From Weizmannia acidilactici (GTDB lineage: Bacteria > Bacillota > Bacilli > Bacillales > Bacillaceae_C), in assembly GCF_008974185.1 (NCBI RefSeq), contig NZ_BKZP01000009.1:1-64000 (forward strand): a stretch of DNA of 64,000 nucleotides, in the 5' to 3' direction. Below, in pieces: positions 35,114-44,606 of this stretch. Made by a program: the position numbers and the translations under genes. Each line of letters begins with the position of its first letter. Position 1 is the stretch's first letter. The notes beneath the pieces were generated by a model. The model ran no database searches. It was not told the origin of the DNA and saw nothing but the letters and a program-made list of their open reading frames with translations.

Positions 35114-36046
35114 ATGGAAAAACAAACAAGGCTCGGCAAAACAGACTTGTACGTCAATCCGATCGGGCTTGGCACAAACGCGGTCGGCGGCCATAACATC
35201 CATCCAAATCTGAACGATGAAACCGGGAAAGAAGTGGTGCGCACCGCGATCGACCACGGCATCAACTTCCTTGACACCGCATTTATTTACGGTCCGGAGC
35301 GGTCGGAAGAATTGATCGGTGAAGTGCTTAAGGAAAAAGGCTGCCGCGATCAAGTTGTGCTCGCCACTAAAGGCGCGCATAAATTCGTGCACGGAAAAGT
35401 CGTGTTCGATAACTCACCGGCATTTTTAAAAGCCGCGGTGGAAAGCAGCCTGAAACGCCTGCAAACTGATTACATTGATTTGTTTTATATCCATTTTCCG
35501 GACGAAAATACGCCGAAAGATGAAGCGGTCGGCGCCTTGAAAGAACTGAAAGACCAAGGGAAAATCCGTGCAATCGGCGTGTCCAACTTTACGATCGGGC
35601 AATTGAAAGAAGCGAACAAAGATGGCTATGTCGATGTGCTGCAATCCGAGTACAATTTATTGAAACGCCAGGCGGAAAAAGATTTGCTCCCGTATACCGC
35701 TGAAAACGGCATCTCGTTTATCCCGTATTTCCCGCTTGCTTCGGGCATTCTGGCCGGCAAATACACGAAAGATACAAAATTTGAAGGCAGCCGTGCGAAA
35801 AATCCGTTGTACCAGGGCGAAACGTTTATCCGCAATTTGGAAAAAGTCGACAAGCTCCGCGCGATTGCCGAAGAAAAAGGTGCGGACGTTGCCCATGTCG
35901 TGCTTGCCTGGTATCTCGCGCAAGATTCCATTGACGCGGTCATTCCGGGTGCAAAAAGGCCGGAGCAGGTGGTAGACAATCTGAAAACATTGGAAGTTGA
36001 TCTCACGGCGGAAGATGTCCAAAACATCAGCGAGATTTTCAAATGA
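35114..36046 (+). CDS. Aldo/keto reductase (YccK/IolS type)
   Basis: 310 residues. Landmarks are '[13 protein letters not shown]' (residues 16-28), '[19 protein letters not shown]' with the catalytic Asp and Tyr, '[10 protein letters not shown]' with the catalytic Lys, '[12 protein letters not shown]' with His, and '[10 protein letters not shown]' for NADPH. It is close to B. subtilis YccK. It reduces aldehydes or ketones with NADPH; the substrate is unknown. GGCGGAG precedes the ATG. It is monocistronic. Confidence 0.9.
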   Translation: MEKQTRLGKTDLYVNPIGLGTNAVGGHNIHPNLNDETGKEVVRTAIDHGINFLDTAFIYGPERSEELIGEVLKEKGCRDQVVLATKGAHKFVHGKVVFDNSPAFLKAAVESSLKRLQTDYIDLFYIHFPDENTPKDEAVGALKELKDQGKIRAIGVSNFTIGQLKEANKDGYVDVLQSEYNLLKRQAEKDLLPYTAENGISFIPYFPLASGILAGKYTKDTKFEGSRAKNPLYQGETFIRNLEKVDKLRAIAEEKGADVAHVVLAWYLAQDSIDAVIPGAKRPEQVVDNLKTLEVDLTAEDVQNISEIFK

Positions 36047-36133
36047 TTTCACGGTGAAAAAGTAGTTTACCGTTGATGGCTTCATTTTCCTGGCATATAC
36101 TTAAAATTAGAAACGTTAAAGGAGTTGGGAACA

Positions 36134-36700
36134 ATGGGCGTTATGGATCTGATCAAATCACGCCGTTCCATCGGGGTTACGGCTGAAAAAGATGTGCCCG
36201 ATGAAGTGGTTAAAACATTGCTCGAAGCGGCCACGTGGGCGCCGAACCATAAAAAAACGGAACCGTGGAAATTCCGCGTGTTTAAAGGCGAAGGCCGCGT
36301 TAAACTCGGTGAAGAAATGGCGCGCATCACAGCGTCGAAAACGGAAGGCTTAAGCGAAGAAGAAGTGGCGAAAAAGATAGAAAAAGCGCGGAAAGGGCCG
36401 CTGCGGGCGCCGGTTGTCATTGCGGTTGCCGTCAGCCCGTCCGGAAAAGTGCCGGAAATTGAAGAAATTGTCGCAACCGGCTGCGCGATCCAAAACCTGC
36501 TGCTCACAGCAACCGAACTGGGTTTGGCGACCATCGTCAGAACCGGCGAGATCGCTCACGAACCGGAATTGAAAGAATATCTTGCCCTTGAACCGGCAGA
36601 TAAAGTTGCCGGGCTCGTATATGTCGGCTATCCGAAAAAAGAAATGGATATCAAAGCGCAACGTACACCTGCAGAAGAAAAAACAAAGTGGTTTGACTAA
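36134..36700 (+). CDS. Nitroreductase-family flavoprotein (YdjA-like)
   Basis: 188 residues from the ATG behind AAAGGAG. It has an N-terminal 'MDLIKSRRSIG' FMN-binding motif, 'LLEAATWAPNHKKTEPWKF' (residues 30-48) and the C-terminal 'LVYVGYPKKEMDIKAQRTPAEE'. It is a compact homodimeric FMN enzyme of the YdjA group that reduces nitro compounds or quinones with NAD(P)H. A terminator follows: CCGGC (36710-36714) with GCCGG (36726-36730) and T6. Confidence 0.87.
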   Translation: MGVMDLIKSRRSIGVTAEKDVPDEVVKTLLEAATWAPNHKKTEPWKFRVFKGEGRVKLGEEMARITASKTEGLSEEEVAKKIEKARKGPLRAPVVIAVAVSPSGKVPEIEEIVATGCAIQNLLLTATELGLATIVRTGEIAHEPELKEYLALEPADKVAGLVYVGYPKKEMDIKAQRTPAEEKTKWFD

Positions 36701-36709
36701 ACCTCTATG

Positions 36710-36737
36710 CCGGCTCCCGCCCAAGGCCGGTTTTTTG
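36710..36737 (+). terminator. Terminator of the nitroreductase gene
   Basis: A short stem, CCGGC/GCCGG with an 11-nt loop, is followed by TTTTTTG. The rest of the gap to 37133 (about 400 bp) contains GC-rich text with two imperfect copies of GGTTCAAACA 54 bp apart, but no supported gene or switch. Confidence 0.7.
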
Positions 36738-37133
36738 TTTATTTGCCGCATTAAAAACTTCGGGTTCAAACACGGGGGCAAGCGGCCGCTGGATGTTGCC
36801 GGACAAAACTGGAGCAGGTTCAAACAGGGCGGCCGGCACACGAATAAAAGACGGCCCGGGGGTAGACGGGCAGTTGGTTGCCTGAAGCGAGGGCGGACAC
36901 TCGGCAAATTTTTGCTGTCTGCCGCGAAAGAAAAAACAAAAGTTTTGTTTGCCAAATTTTTTGTGTATTCTAAAAAGAAGGCTGGAAAATCGCTGAATTT
37001 TTGCATCCTTTCAGAAAGCGCATTCGCCGCAATGGCGGGCAAAGGGGATTGCCGTTCGTTATGTTATAATCATGAAGTCGGCATTTTTTTTCAGATGGGA
37101 CACAATGGTGTACATATAAAGGAGTTGATCGGT

Positions 37134-38489
37134 ATGGGAGAAACCTCAAATGAACAAGCATTGGAACGCGGGCTGAAAAACCGCCACATTCAATTAATTG
37201 CGATCGGGGGCGCCATCGGGACAGGACTGTTTCTCGGTTCGGGGAACTCGATCCATTTTGCCGGGCCGTCTATTATGCTTGTTTATCTCATTATTGGCGT
37301 GGCCCTTTTCTTTATGATGCGGGCGCTCGGTGAATTATTGATGTACAAGCCGACTACAGGCTCATTCACGCACTTTGCCGAAACGTTTATCGGCCCGTGG
37401 GCAGGTTTTATTACTGGCTGGACATATTGGTTTTGCTGGATTGTGACCGGCATTGCCGAAATTACAGCGGTCGGTGTGTATGTAAAATTTTGGGCGCCCC
37501 ATGTGCCGCAGTGGGTCTCGGCCCTAGTTTGCGTCGCTGTGCTCTTTCTCATCAATATCGCAACCGTAAAAGCGTTCGGCGAGATTGAATTTTGGTTTGC
37601 CATCATTAAAGTCGTTACAATTATTGCGTTGATTATAATCGGGATTGTGCTTGTGCTCGCCGGATTTAAAAGCAACGGAACACATGCTTCATTTGCCAAC
37701 TTGTGGCAGCACGGCGGCTTTTTCCCGAACGGATCGAGGGGCTTCCTGCTCGCATTTGAAATGGCTATATTTTCTTTCGTCGGGATTGAACTGGTCGGCG
37801 TGACGGCCGGGGAAGCGGAAGATCCGTCGAAAACGCTGCCGCGGGCCATTAACCAAATTCCACTGCGGATTTTGCTGTTTTATGTCGGGGCACTTTTCGT
37901 AATTATGTCGATTTATCCCTGGGATCGCGTCAATCCGAATGCGAGCCCGTTCGTCAAAGTGTTTGCTGATATCGGCGTACCGGCTGCAGCAGGCATTATC
38001 AATTTTGTCGTTTTGACTTCGGCTGCCTCTTCATGCAACAGCGGCATATTCAGCACAAGCCGCATGCTGTACACCTTGGCGGATGAGGGGAAGGCACCGA
38101 AAATGTTTAAGCGGCTGAACAACCGCAACGTGCCTGCGCCCGCCCTGCTCGGTTCGACAGCTGTCCTGCTCGTCGGGGTTCTGCTCAACTATTTATTGCC
38201 TGACAAAGTATTTACGCTTGTGACGAGTATCGCGACAATCTGTTTTATATGGGTATGGGGCGTCATTTTGATTGCCCATCTGCGTTTCCGGAAATATATG
38301 CCGGAAGAAGCGGCAAAAATCACGTTTAAAATGCCGCTCGCGCCATTGATCAACTGGATTGTGCTTGCCTTTTTTGTTTTTGTCCTAGTCGTTCTCGGTT
38401 TTGCGGAAGATACGCGCGTCGCTTTGTTTGTCACGCCAGTATGGTTCATTCTTCTCGCCATCGCCTATGGGCTGATGCGGAAAAAGTAA
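37134..38489 (+). CDS. Amino-acid permease, AAT family (CycA/AlaP-like)
   Basis: 451 residues from the ATG behind AAAGGAG; the frame is open far upstream but without homology. It has 12 helices and the AAT signature 'RHIQLIAIGGAIGTGLFLGSG' (residues about 17-37), 'GEADVSIE'-like 'AGEAEDPSKTLPRAINQIP' near residue 222, and 'SSCNSGIFSTSRMLYTLA'. It resembles D-serine/D-alanine/glycine and alanine carriers; the exact amino acid is uncertain. A strong terminator follows at 38500. Confidence 0.85.
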   Translation: MGETSNEQALERGLKNRHIQLIAIGGAIGTGLFLGSGNSIHFAGPSIMLVYLIIGVALFFMMRALGELLMYKPTTGSFTHFAETFIGPWAGFITGWTYWFCWIVTGIAEITAVGVYVKFWAPHVPQWVSALVCVAVLFLINIATVKAFGEIEFWFAIIKVVTIIALIIIGIVLVLAGFKSNGTHASFANLWQHGGFFPNGSRGFLLAFEMAIFSFVGIELVGVTAGEAEDPSKTLPRAINQIPLRILLFYVGALFVIMSIYPWDRVNPNASPFVKVFADIGVPAAAGIINFVVLTSAASSCNSGIFSTSRMLYTLADEGKAPKMFKRLNNRNVPAPALLGSTAVLLVGVLLNYLLPDKVFTLVTSIATICFIWVWGVILIAHLRFRKYMPEEAAKITFKMPLAPLINWIVLAFFVFVLVVLGFAEDTRVALFVTPVWFILLAIAYGLMRKK

Positions 38490-38499
38490 AAGCTTTTAA

Positions 38500-38537
38500 A
38501 AAACCCGTTGGAAAATGGTTTTTCCAAACGGGTTTTT
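38500..38537 (+). terminator. Terminator of the amino-acid permease gene
   Basis: AAACCCGTTGGAAAA (38500-38515 region) pairs with TTTTCCAAACGGGTTT (38519-38534), ending in a T run. Confidence 0.9.
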
Positions 38538-38589
38538 TTGGTATCAAAATGAGATGCCATTTTTAAAAGAGGCAGCGTTTCTACCCTGC

Positions 38590-38878
38590 GCCGATATCTT
38601 GATTTTCCCGCCGATATTTTTGATCTTACCGCTGATTTATTGGTTAAGTCCGCTGATTTCTCCGGAGTTTCCGCCGATTCTTCCTTCGGTTGGAATGGGA
38701 CGGGCAGAGTTTTAGATTTGACCGCCGTTTTTTAAGTTTTTTCAAATATGGGTACGTCCTACTTCCCTTAGTTTTCTTCCTTTCGTCGATTTTTTGCATC
38801 TTTTCGCCGATATTTTTGACCTCTCCGCCGATTTCAAGAACAAGGCCGCCGATATTCCAGCGGTTTCCGCCGATTCCG
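38590..38878 (-). repeat. Arrays D1 and D2: two five-core 21-bp arrays, reverse orientation
   Basis: GCYGAT cores start at 38590, 38610, 38631, 38652, 38673 (D1) and 38785, 38806, 38827, 38848, 38869 (D2; the first reads GTCGAT). Steps are 21 bp except one of 20. The D1-last to D2-first distance is 112 bp. The linker resembles the one at 59304-59417 (ACCGCCG then T-rich). It lies between convergent genes. Confidence 0.92.
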
Positions 38879-38953
38879 GAAAAACGAAGAGGAGATTGGC
38901 CGCCTGTTTTCCAATCTTAATTTAAAAAGGTGCCCCCGGGCCGGCCAAAACAG

Positions 38954-38988
38954 AAAAAAGGCCGGGGCATAACCACCTCGGCCTTTTT
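38954..38988 (-). terminator. Terminator of dtpT
   Basis: On the minus strand AAAAAGGCCGAGG pairs with CCCCGGCCTTTTTT. It immediately follows the dtpT stop codon. Confidence 0.9.
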
Positions 38989-39000
38989 CAATGATGATTT

Positions 39001-40497
39001 TTATTTTACGCCTCTCATCAGCCGTTTGATGACCGGTGTATAGAGCAGAAGGAAAACGCCCAATACAGCCGATATGAGGCCGACAACGCCGAAGTACATG
39101 ACTTCGTGGTTGGCGTCATACATTTTGACAAGCTGCGCGTTCAGCGTTTGCGCCGCTGCATCCGACAAGTTCCAGAGGCTGAGCATTTGCGCCGAGAATG
39201 CGGCAGGGGCGAGTTTCGTCGATACGCTCAAACCGACCGGCGACAGGCAAAGTTCCCCGATGACAACGAGGAAGTAGCTCAGCACAAGCCATAACGGATT
39301 CACAAGGGTGTGGGATCCGTTAAAGTAAGCCGGCGCCATCATCACAATAAAGGAAAGCCCTGCAAAAATCAATCCGAATGAAAACTTAACCGGCGTCGAC
39401 GGCTGCCTGTCGCCCAGTTTCATCCACAATGAAGCAAGAACCGGCGCAAACACAACAATAAACAGCGGGTTCAAGGTTTGGAACCAGGACGGCAGGATAT
39501 GGAAGCCGCCGAAATCGAGCTGTGTCCGCTTGTCCGCATAAACGGCAAGCAGACTCGCACCTTGTTCTTCAATCGCCCAGAACACAATGGACGCGATAAA
39601 CAGTGGAATATAAGCCAACAGGCGCGAACGTTCATCCCGTGTTGATTTTTTGCTGAAATACATCATGACGAAATACCATGCCGGGATCAAGAAACCTAAA
39701 ATGCTGACCAATGTGATAAAGCGGTCCAGGTTTAATATCCCGGTAGGAATCGTGGCAGCCAAAATAATGATCAAACCTATGGTGCCCAATCCGATTTTCA
39801 TAAAGGTGGATTTTTTCTCATCCGGCGTCAGCGGATTGTGTACAACAGAACCCGCCAGGCCGAGATATTTTTTCCGCGTTGTCGAAAAAGCGACGAGGCC
39901 TAAAAACATACCGACAGCTGCGATGCTGAAACCGAGATGGTAATTGTATTTTTGGCCGACAGTTCCGACAATTAACGGCGCAAGGAACGCACCTAAATTG
40001 ACAGCCATATAGTAAATGCTGAATCCCGAGTCGCGGCGCAAGTCTTTCTCATCGTATAATTCCCCGACGGTTGAAGCGGCGTTCGGCTTCAATAACCCGG
40101 TGCCGAGCACGATCAGCACCATCGAAACGATGAGTGCCGGGAACCCCGCCGGAATGGCCAGTGCGATGTGCCCGAGCATAATGAGCACCCCGCCGTAAAA
40201 AACAGTTTTCACGGAACCGAGCAGGCGGTCAGAGACCCAGCCGCCGATAATCCCCGACATGTAGACGAGCGCACCGTAAATGGATGCGATGGATGCGGCG
40301 GTCGTAGGGTCCAGGCCCAATCCGCCGTTTTTCAGGCGGTCGTACATGTAATAAATGAGGATCCCTTTCATACCGTAGTATGAAAATCTTTCCCAAAACT
40401 CTGTAAAGAAGAGTGTCGACAATCCCTTCGGATGACCGAAAAATCCTGTCTGGGGCACAGTCTCCAGGATTTTTTTTCTATCTATGATTGCTGACAT
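39001..40497 (-). CDS. dtpT: Proton-dependent di/tripeptide transporter (POT family)
   Basis: 498 residues, 14 helices. POT landmarks are 'FFTEFWERFSYYGMKGILI' (ExxERFxYYG, residues 30-48), 'GGWVSDRLLGSVKTVFYGG' and 'YMAVNLGAFLAPLIVG', with the late 'LSPVGLSVSTKLAP'. It imports di- and tripeptides with protons. AAGGAGG precedes the ATG. A CodY-like box lies 35-49 bp upstream, consistent with nutrient control. Confidence 0.93.
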   Translation of the reverse strand: MSAIIDRKKILETVPQTGFFGHPKGLSTLFFTEFWERFSYYGMKGILIYYMYDRLKNGGLGLDPTTAASIASIYGALVYMSGIIGGWVSDRLLGSVKTVFYGGVLIMLGHIALAIPAGFPALIVSMVLIVLGTGLLKPNAASTVGELYDEKDLRRDSGFSIYYMAVNLGAFLAPLIVGTVGQKYNYHLGFSIAAVGMFLGLVAFSTTRKKYLGLAGSVVHNPLTPDEKKSTFMKIGLGTIGLIIILAATIPTGILNLDRFITLVSILGFLIPAWYFVMMYFSKKSTRDERSRLLAYIPLFIASIVFWAIEEQGASLLAVYADKRTQLDFGGFHILPSWFQTLNPLFIVVFAPVLASLWMKLGDRQPSTPVKFSFGLIFAGLSFIVMMAPAYFNGSHTLVNPLWLVLSYFLVVIGELCLSPVGLSVSTKLAPAAFSAQMLSLWNLSDAAAQTLNAQLVKMYDANHEVMYFGVVGLISAVLGVFLLLYTPVIKRLMRGVK

Positions 40498-40531
40498 TCA
40501 ATTGCCTCCTTATTGAAATATAAATTGTTGG

Positions 40532-40546
40532 AATTGACTGAAAAAT
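40532..40546 (-). promoter_or_regulatory. CodY-like box upstream of dtpT
   Basis: On the minus strand ATTTTTCAGTCAATT matches the CodY consensus AATTTTCWGAAAATT at 12 of 15 positions. CodY represses peptide and amino-acid uptake when branched-chain amino acids and GTP are plentiful. Confidence 0.55.
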
Positions 40547-40656
40547 AAGTGCTGGAATATGAACGGAATGAACACGATAGAATAAATATTAGCGTAAAAC
40601 TAAAAAAAAATAAAGATAAATTTATTTCCAAAATTATATTTTAAAATAATAAATTC

Positions 40657-40692
40657 AGAGGAAAAACCGCATGAGACAACGGTTTTTCCTCT
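40657..40692. other. Long hairpin in AT-rich gap between lysP and dtpT
   Basis: AGAGGAAAAACCG (40657-40669) pairs perfectly with CGGTTTTTCCTCT (40680-40692). It lies in a 316-bp AT-rich gap. It could be a second terminator for the upstream minus-strand gene dtpT's promoter side or a protein site; purpose unknown. Confidence 0.5.
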
Positions 40693-40773
40693 AATTTTAA
40701 AAAATAATTTTCTATTATTATATAAAATGATAACCTTCTGATTTTTATAATATGTAGGTCCGGGTTGCTCCGC

Positions 40774-40806
40774 AAAAAAACCCGCGGTACCTTCCCGCGG
40801 GTTTTT
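40774..40806 (-). terminator. Terminator of lysP
   Basis: On the minus strand AAAAACCCGCGG and CCGCGGG flank GAAGGTA and run into T7. It begins within 8 bp of the stop codon. Confidence 0.9.
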
Positions 40807-40813
40807 ACCAACA

Positions 40814-42310
40814 TTATTGTTCTCTTCTCAAATCGCATTCCTGCAACGAAACCATTTTTGTTTTCTTCGCAAATTTATAGCCGAGCCACACAGCGATAAA
40901 GATCGGAAGTCCGATGTAAGAGACAAGCACGCTCTTCCAGTCAATGTGGCTACCTAAAAATGCGGAATAATTTTGGCCGAGAATGACAAGCGCACAAACG
41001 GTAAACGCGAAAATCGGGCCGAACGGGAACCATTTCGAACGGTAAGGAAGATCATTTAAATCCTTTCCTTGCGCGACATAAGCGCGGCGGAAACGGTAAT
41101 GGCTGATGGCAATGCCGAGCCATGCGATAAAACCGGACATGCCGGATGCGTTCAGCAGCCAGTTGTACACTGCCCCGTCGCCGAAAAAGGAAGCGAGAAA
41201 TGCCAGCGTGCCGACAAGGGAAGTGACAATCAAAGCATTTACCGGGACGCCGCGTTTATTCAGCTTCGCGAGGAATTTCGGCGCTTTTCCGTCACGTGCC
41301 AAATCCCAAAGCATCCGCGTTGAAGCATACATGCCGGAGTTTCCGGCGGATAGCACGGCGGTTAAAATAATCGCATTCATGACCGACGCCGCAAACGCAA
41401 CCCCGGCGCGCTGGAACACAATCGTAAACGGACTCATCGTAATGTCGTCGGCCGTTAATTTCGAATCCGTAAACGGGATCAACAGGCCGATGACAAAAAT
41501 CGCCAAAATATAGAAGAGCAAGATTCTCCAAAACACGGATTTCACCGCATGCGGAATCGTTTTCTTCGGTTCCACGCTCTCGCCGGCCGCAACTCCGAGC
41601 AGCTCCGTTCCCTGGAAAGAGAAGCCGGCTGCCATAAAGATGCCGAGCACGGCCAAAAATCCTCCGTGGATCGGGCCGTCTGCGACAGTGAAGTTGTGGA
41701 AGCCGATCGCTTTGCCGCCCATAATGCCGAAAATCATCAAAGCACCGACCACGATAAAAGCGATCACGGTCACGACTTTAATGATGGAAAACCAGTATTC
41801 CGCTTCCCCAAATCCTTTTACAGACAAGTAATTTAATAAAAACATAATGACAAGGCATGCCGCGCTCCATACAATGGAAGGCGTGTGCGGGAACCAAAAC
41901 TTCATAATAATCGTGGCCGCCGACAATTCGGCCGCAATCGTAATTGCCCAGTTGTACCAGTAATTCCAGCCGAGCGCGAATCCCAATGCAGGGTCCACAA
42001 ATTTTGTCGCATACGTGCTGAATGTCCCGGCAACCGGCATATACGCCGCCATTTCCGCGAGGCTTGTCATTAAAAAGAACACCATGACGCCGATTAACGA
42101 ATAGGCCAAAAGCGCTCCGCCCGGCCCTGCGCTGTGGATCGCGCCGCCGCTTGCCAAAAACAGCCCCGTCCCGATCGATCCGCCGAGCGAAATCATCGTC
42201 AGGTGGCGGGATTTTAACTTCCGTTTCAGCTCCGTAACTTCTCCTGTTTTCGGAATGGCAACCGGTCCTGTTCCGGCTGCAGTGCTTTGCCCTTTATAGA
42301 TGTCATCCAT
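40814..42310 (-). CDS. lysP: Lysine-type amino-acid permease (LysP-like, AAT family)
   Basis: 498 residues, 12 helices. It carries the AAT signature 'SRHLTMISLGGSIGTGLFLASG' (about residues 34-55), 'GFALGWNYWYNWAITIAAELSAA', 'FSFQGTELLGVAAGESVEP' and 'SAGNSGMYASTRMLWDLA', all typical of the LysP branch. The assignment to lysine is strongly supported by a lysine (L-box) riboswitch in the 5' leader. It imports lysine with protons. AGGAGTG precedes the ATG. Confidence 0.92.
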   Translation of the reverse strand: MDDIYKGQSTAAGTGPVAIPKTGEVTELKRKLKSRHLTMISLGGSIGTGLFLASGGAIHSAGPGGALLAYSLIGVMVFFLMTSLAEMAAYMPVAGTFSTYATKFVDPALGFALGWNYWYNWAITIAAELSAATIIMKFWFPHTPSIVWSAACLVIMFLLNYLSVKGFGEAEYWFSIIKVVTVIAFIVVGALMIFGIMGGKAIGFHNFTVADGPIHGGFLAVLGIFMAAGFSFQGTELLGVAAGESVEPKKTIPHAVKSVFWRILLFYILAIFVIGLLIPFTDSKLTADDITMSPFTIVFQRAGVAFAASVMNAIILTAVLSAGNSGMYASTRMLWDLARDGKAPKFLAKLNKRGVPVNALIVTSLVGTLAFLASFFGDGAVYNWLLNASGMSGFIAWLGIAISHYRFRRAYVAQGKDLNDLPYRSKWFPFGPIFAFTVCALVILGQNYSAFLGSHIDWKSVLVSYIGLPIFIAVWLGYKFAKKTKMVSLQECDLRREQ

Positions 42311-42358
42311 GTTGATACACTCCTTTTTGTGATGGGAAGGAGCAGGGAATAAACAAAA

Positions 42359-42386
42359 ATGCCGCGGTCGTGGAGACCAGCGGCAT
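42359..42386 (-). terminator. Riboswitch-controlled attenuator terminator of lysP
   Basis: On the minus strand ATGCCGC-TGGTC and GACC-GCGGCAT form a stem followed by TTTTTGTTT. It lies between the lysine aptamer and the start codon, so it is the premature terminator of the switch. Confidence 0.88.
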
Positions 42387-42426
42387 GTCGCATATACCCT
42401 CCATCATACCTTCCGTAGATAGCTCA

Positions 42427-42612
42427 ACACATATGCGAGAGGATTAGCGCATATGTGACAGTTCTGTTCCTGTTCGGAAACAGCCCCAACATGGCGGTCC
42501 GGGATCCTCCGCCACATTTCGGCAGCTTTTCCTTTCAATCGGGGTCCTTAACTTTACCCGTGTCTCACCCAACTTACTCATAAAAGCTGCGACCTCTACC
42601 TCACCGGATTTG
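42427..42612 (-). promoter_or_regulatory. Lysine riboswitch (L-box) controlling lysP
   Basis: On the minus strand the conserved L-box blocks appear in order: GGTAGAGGTCGCAG, ATGAGTAAGTTGGG, GAAAGGAAAAGCTGCCGAAATG, GGATCCCGGACC, TTGGGGCTGTTTCC and GAACTGTCAC. The 3' P1 strand continues into a 10-bp hairpin (CACATATGCG/CGCATATGTG, 42428-42457). With lysine bound, the downstream terminator at 42359-42386 should form and switch lysP off. Confidence 0.93.
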
Positions 42613-42779
42613 ATGAGGATTTTTATTCAATTGAAGTACTATTTTTATTATATTCGTTTTTGACGGAAAATCAATAGGGAAGGATTGCCAGGCTGTTTTT
42701 GCCGGAGAGAAGGCTCTGTTAAAAGATTGTCGTTGTCCGTGAGGGATCCGCTTATCAAATAGCCCCACATAAAAATTGC

Positions 42780-42835
42780 TGGACATTTAAGTGCTTTTTT
42801 GTATAATACAGTTGATAGTAAACTTTTAGTTTACT
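42780..42835 (+). promoter_or_regulatory. potR promoter and candidate operator
   Basis: TGGACA (42780-42785), 16 bp, TATAAT (42802-42807). AGTAAAC (42817-42823) and GTTTACT (42829-42835) form a perfect 7-5-7 inverted repeat at the expected start point. The sequence GTTTA...TTAAAC near 42852-42876 may be a second site. Autoregulation by the XRE-cupin protein is likely. Confidence 0.65.
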
Positions 42836-42894
42836 TTTGTAAAACTTTATTGTTTAGAAGTTTACAAATGTTAAACAGTATGGAAGGTTTTATG

Positions 42895-43437
42895 ATGGAA
42901 ATAGGCAAAAAGATTAAAAATTTACGGTTGAAAAAAGGCCTGACCCAGGAAGAACTGGGGGAACGTACCGACTTAAGCAAAGGTTATATTTCACAGCTGG
43001 AAAGAGATTTGAGTTCACCGTCAATCGACACATTTTTCAATATTTTGGAAGTGCTTGGCTGCACTCCGAAAGAATTTTTCGATGAGGAAGAGCGCGAGCA
43101 GAAAGTTGTATACGGGGAAGACGACCAGACCGATTATGCGGATGAAGAGCGCGGCTACAAAATCCAGTGGCTTGTGCCGGAATCCAATGAAAAGGAAATG
43201 GAACCGATTTTGTTGACGCTCGAGGAAAAAGGGGAATTTAAAACATTTGAGCCTTCTTTATCGGAGACATTTGCTTATGTGTTGGAAGGCCGGATTATGG
43301 TGAGGCTTGGCAAACGCATATACCGTGCAAAAGCGGGTGAGGCCATTTACTACCATGCGTCGGATGAGCACCAGATCGTGAATGGTGCAAACGGGCGGTC
43401 AAGGCTCCTGCTTGTTGCCACGGAATCTTACCTGTAA
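42895..43437 (+). CDS. potR: XRE-cupin transcriptional regulator of polyamine uptake
   Basis: 180 residues. It has an N-terminal helix-turn-helix ('IKNLRLKKGLTQEELGERTD' and 'LSKGYISQLERDLSSPS'), an acidic linker, and a C-terminal cupin ('SETFAYVLEGRIMVRLGKRIY', 'GEAIYYHASDEHQIVN'). It is chosen as starting at the second ATG of ATGATG because GGAAGG then has a spacing of 7. Immediately upstream of potABCD, it matches the PotR/PuuR-type regulators that sense polyamines. Confidence 0.9.
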   Translation: MEIGKKIKNLRLKKGLTQEELGERTDLSKGYISQLERDLSSPSIDTFFNILEVLGCTPKEFFDEEEREQKVVYGEDDQTDYADEERGYKIQWLVPESNEKEMEPILLTLEEKGEFKTFEPSLSETFAYVLEGRIMVRLGKRIYRAKAGEAIYYHASDEHQIVNGANGRSRLLLVATESYL

Positions 43438-43499
43438 GCATTTTGCCTGGTGATGCCCGTATCCGTTAATCATCTGTAAAAACAAAGAGGAGGACAGCG

Positions 43500-44606
43500 A
43501 TGGACAGCAATATCATCATTCGTTTTGAACATGTCACCAAGCAATACGATGACGATCCCGCCGTTTTGGACGATGTCAGTTTTGAAATTGAACGCGGAAA
43601 ATTTTACACCTTGCTCGGCCCGTCCGGATGCGGGAAAACGACGATCCTGCGCCTGATTGCCGGATTTACAGGGCCGACAAATGGCAATATTTACTTTAAC
43701 GGAAAAATTGTCAACGATGTGCCGGCCGACCGGCGCCAGGTGAACACCGTTTTCCAGGATTATGCCTTATTTCCGCATTTAAATGTGTATGAAAACGTCG
43801 CATTCGGGCTGCGCATTAAAAAAATGAAGCAGGCCGCCATTGACCAAAAAGTAAAAGAAGCGCTGAAGTTTGTGAATCTCGAAGGCTATGAAAACAGGGA
43901 AATCAGCGAAATGTCGGGCGGGCAGCGGCAGCGCGTGGCCATTGCGCGCGCGATCGTCAATGAACCGGAAGTGATTTTGCTGGACGAACCGCTTTCCGCC
44001 CTCGATTTGAAACTGCGGACGGAGATGCAGTACGAACTGCGAGAACTGCAGCGCCGACTCGGCATTACCTTTATTTTTGTCACGCACGACCAGGAAGAGG
44101 CGCTGGCGATGAGTGATGAGATTTTTGTCATAAATAATGGAAAAATCCAGCAGAGTGGCACGCCGACCGATATTTACGATGAACCGATCAACCGCTTTGT
44201 CGCGGATTTCATCGGCGAATCGAATATCCTCCCGGGCAAGATGATCCGCGACTGTCTTGTCGAATTCAACGGGCGGCAGTTTGAGTGCGTCGACCGCGGC
44301 TTTGACAAAAACGAGCCGGTTGAAATTGTCATCCGCCCGGAAGATTTGGAAATGACAAGCCCGGAAAAAGGGAAATTGAAAGTGCGAGTCGATACGCAGC
44401 TGTTTCGCGGCGTACATTATGAAATTTGCTGCTACGACGAAGAGGGGAATGAGTGGCTTGTCCACTCCACGAAAAAAGCAAAAGTTGGGGAATGGGTAGG
44501 GCTCCATTTCGACCCGGAAGCGATCCACGTCATGAGATTCGGCGAAACGGAAGAGGAATTTGACAAACGCCTGGAAACGTACGAAGAGGTGGGTCATGAA
44601 AATTAA
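43500..44606 (+). CDS. potA: Spermidine/putrescine ABC transporter ATP-binding protein
   Basis: 368 residues. Walker [12 protein letters not shown] (residues 39-49), '[13 protein letters not shown]' Q-loop, signature '[15 protein letters not shown]', Walker B '[12 protein letters not shown]', then a C-terminal TOBE domain ('[11 protein letters not shown]'). It powers polyamine import with PotB, PotC and PotD. GAGGAGG precedes the ATG. Its end overlaps potB by 11 bp. Confidence 0.95.
   Translation: MDSNIIIRFEHVTKQYDDDPAVLDDVSFEIERGKFYTLLGPSGCGKTTILRLIAGFTGPTNGNIYFNGKIVNDVPADRRQVNTVFQDYALFPHLNVYENVAFGLRIKKMKQAAIDQKVKEALKFVNLEGYENREISEMSGGQRQRVAIARAIVNEPEVILLDEPLSALDLKLRTEMQYELRELQRRLGITFIFVTHDQEEALAMSDEIFVINNGKIQQSGTPTDIYDEPINRFVADFIGESNILPGKMIRDCLVEFNGRQFECVDRGFDKNEPVEIVIRPEDLEMTSPEKGKLKVRVDTQLFRGVHYEICCYDEEGNEWLVHSTKKAKVGEWVGLHFDPEAIHVMRFGETEEEFDKRLETYEEVGHEN

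Noticed and set aside
36762-36860. Two GGTTCAAACA copies 54 bp apart, a possible third tandem repeat
   Set aside because: Outside the 10-mer the two halves do not match.
36582-37133. N-terminal extension of the amino-acid permease by 184 codons
   Set aside because: The frame is open but the extension overlaps the nitroreductase gene and has no membrane or permease character. AAAGGAG places the start at 37134.
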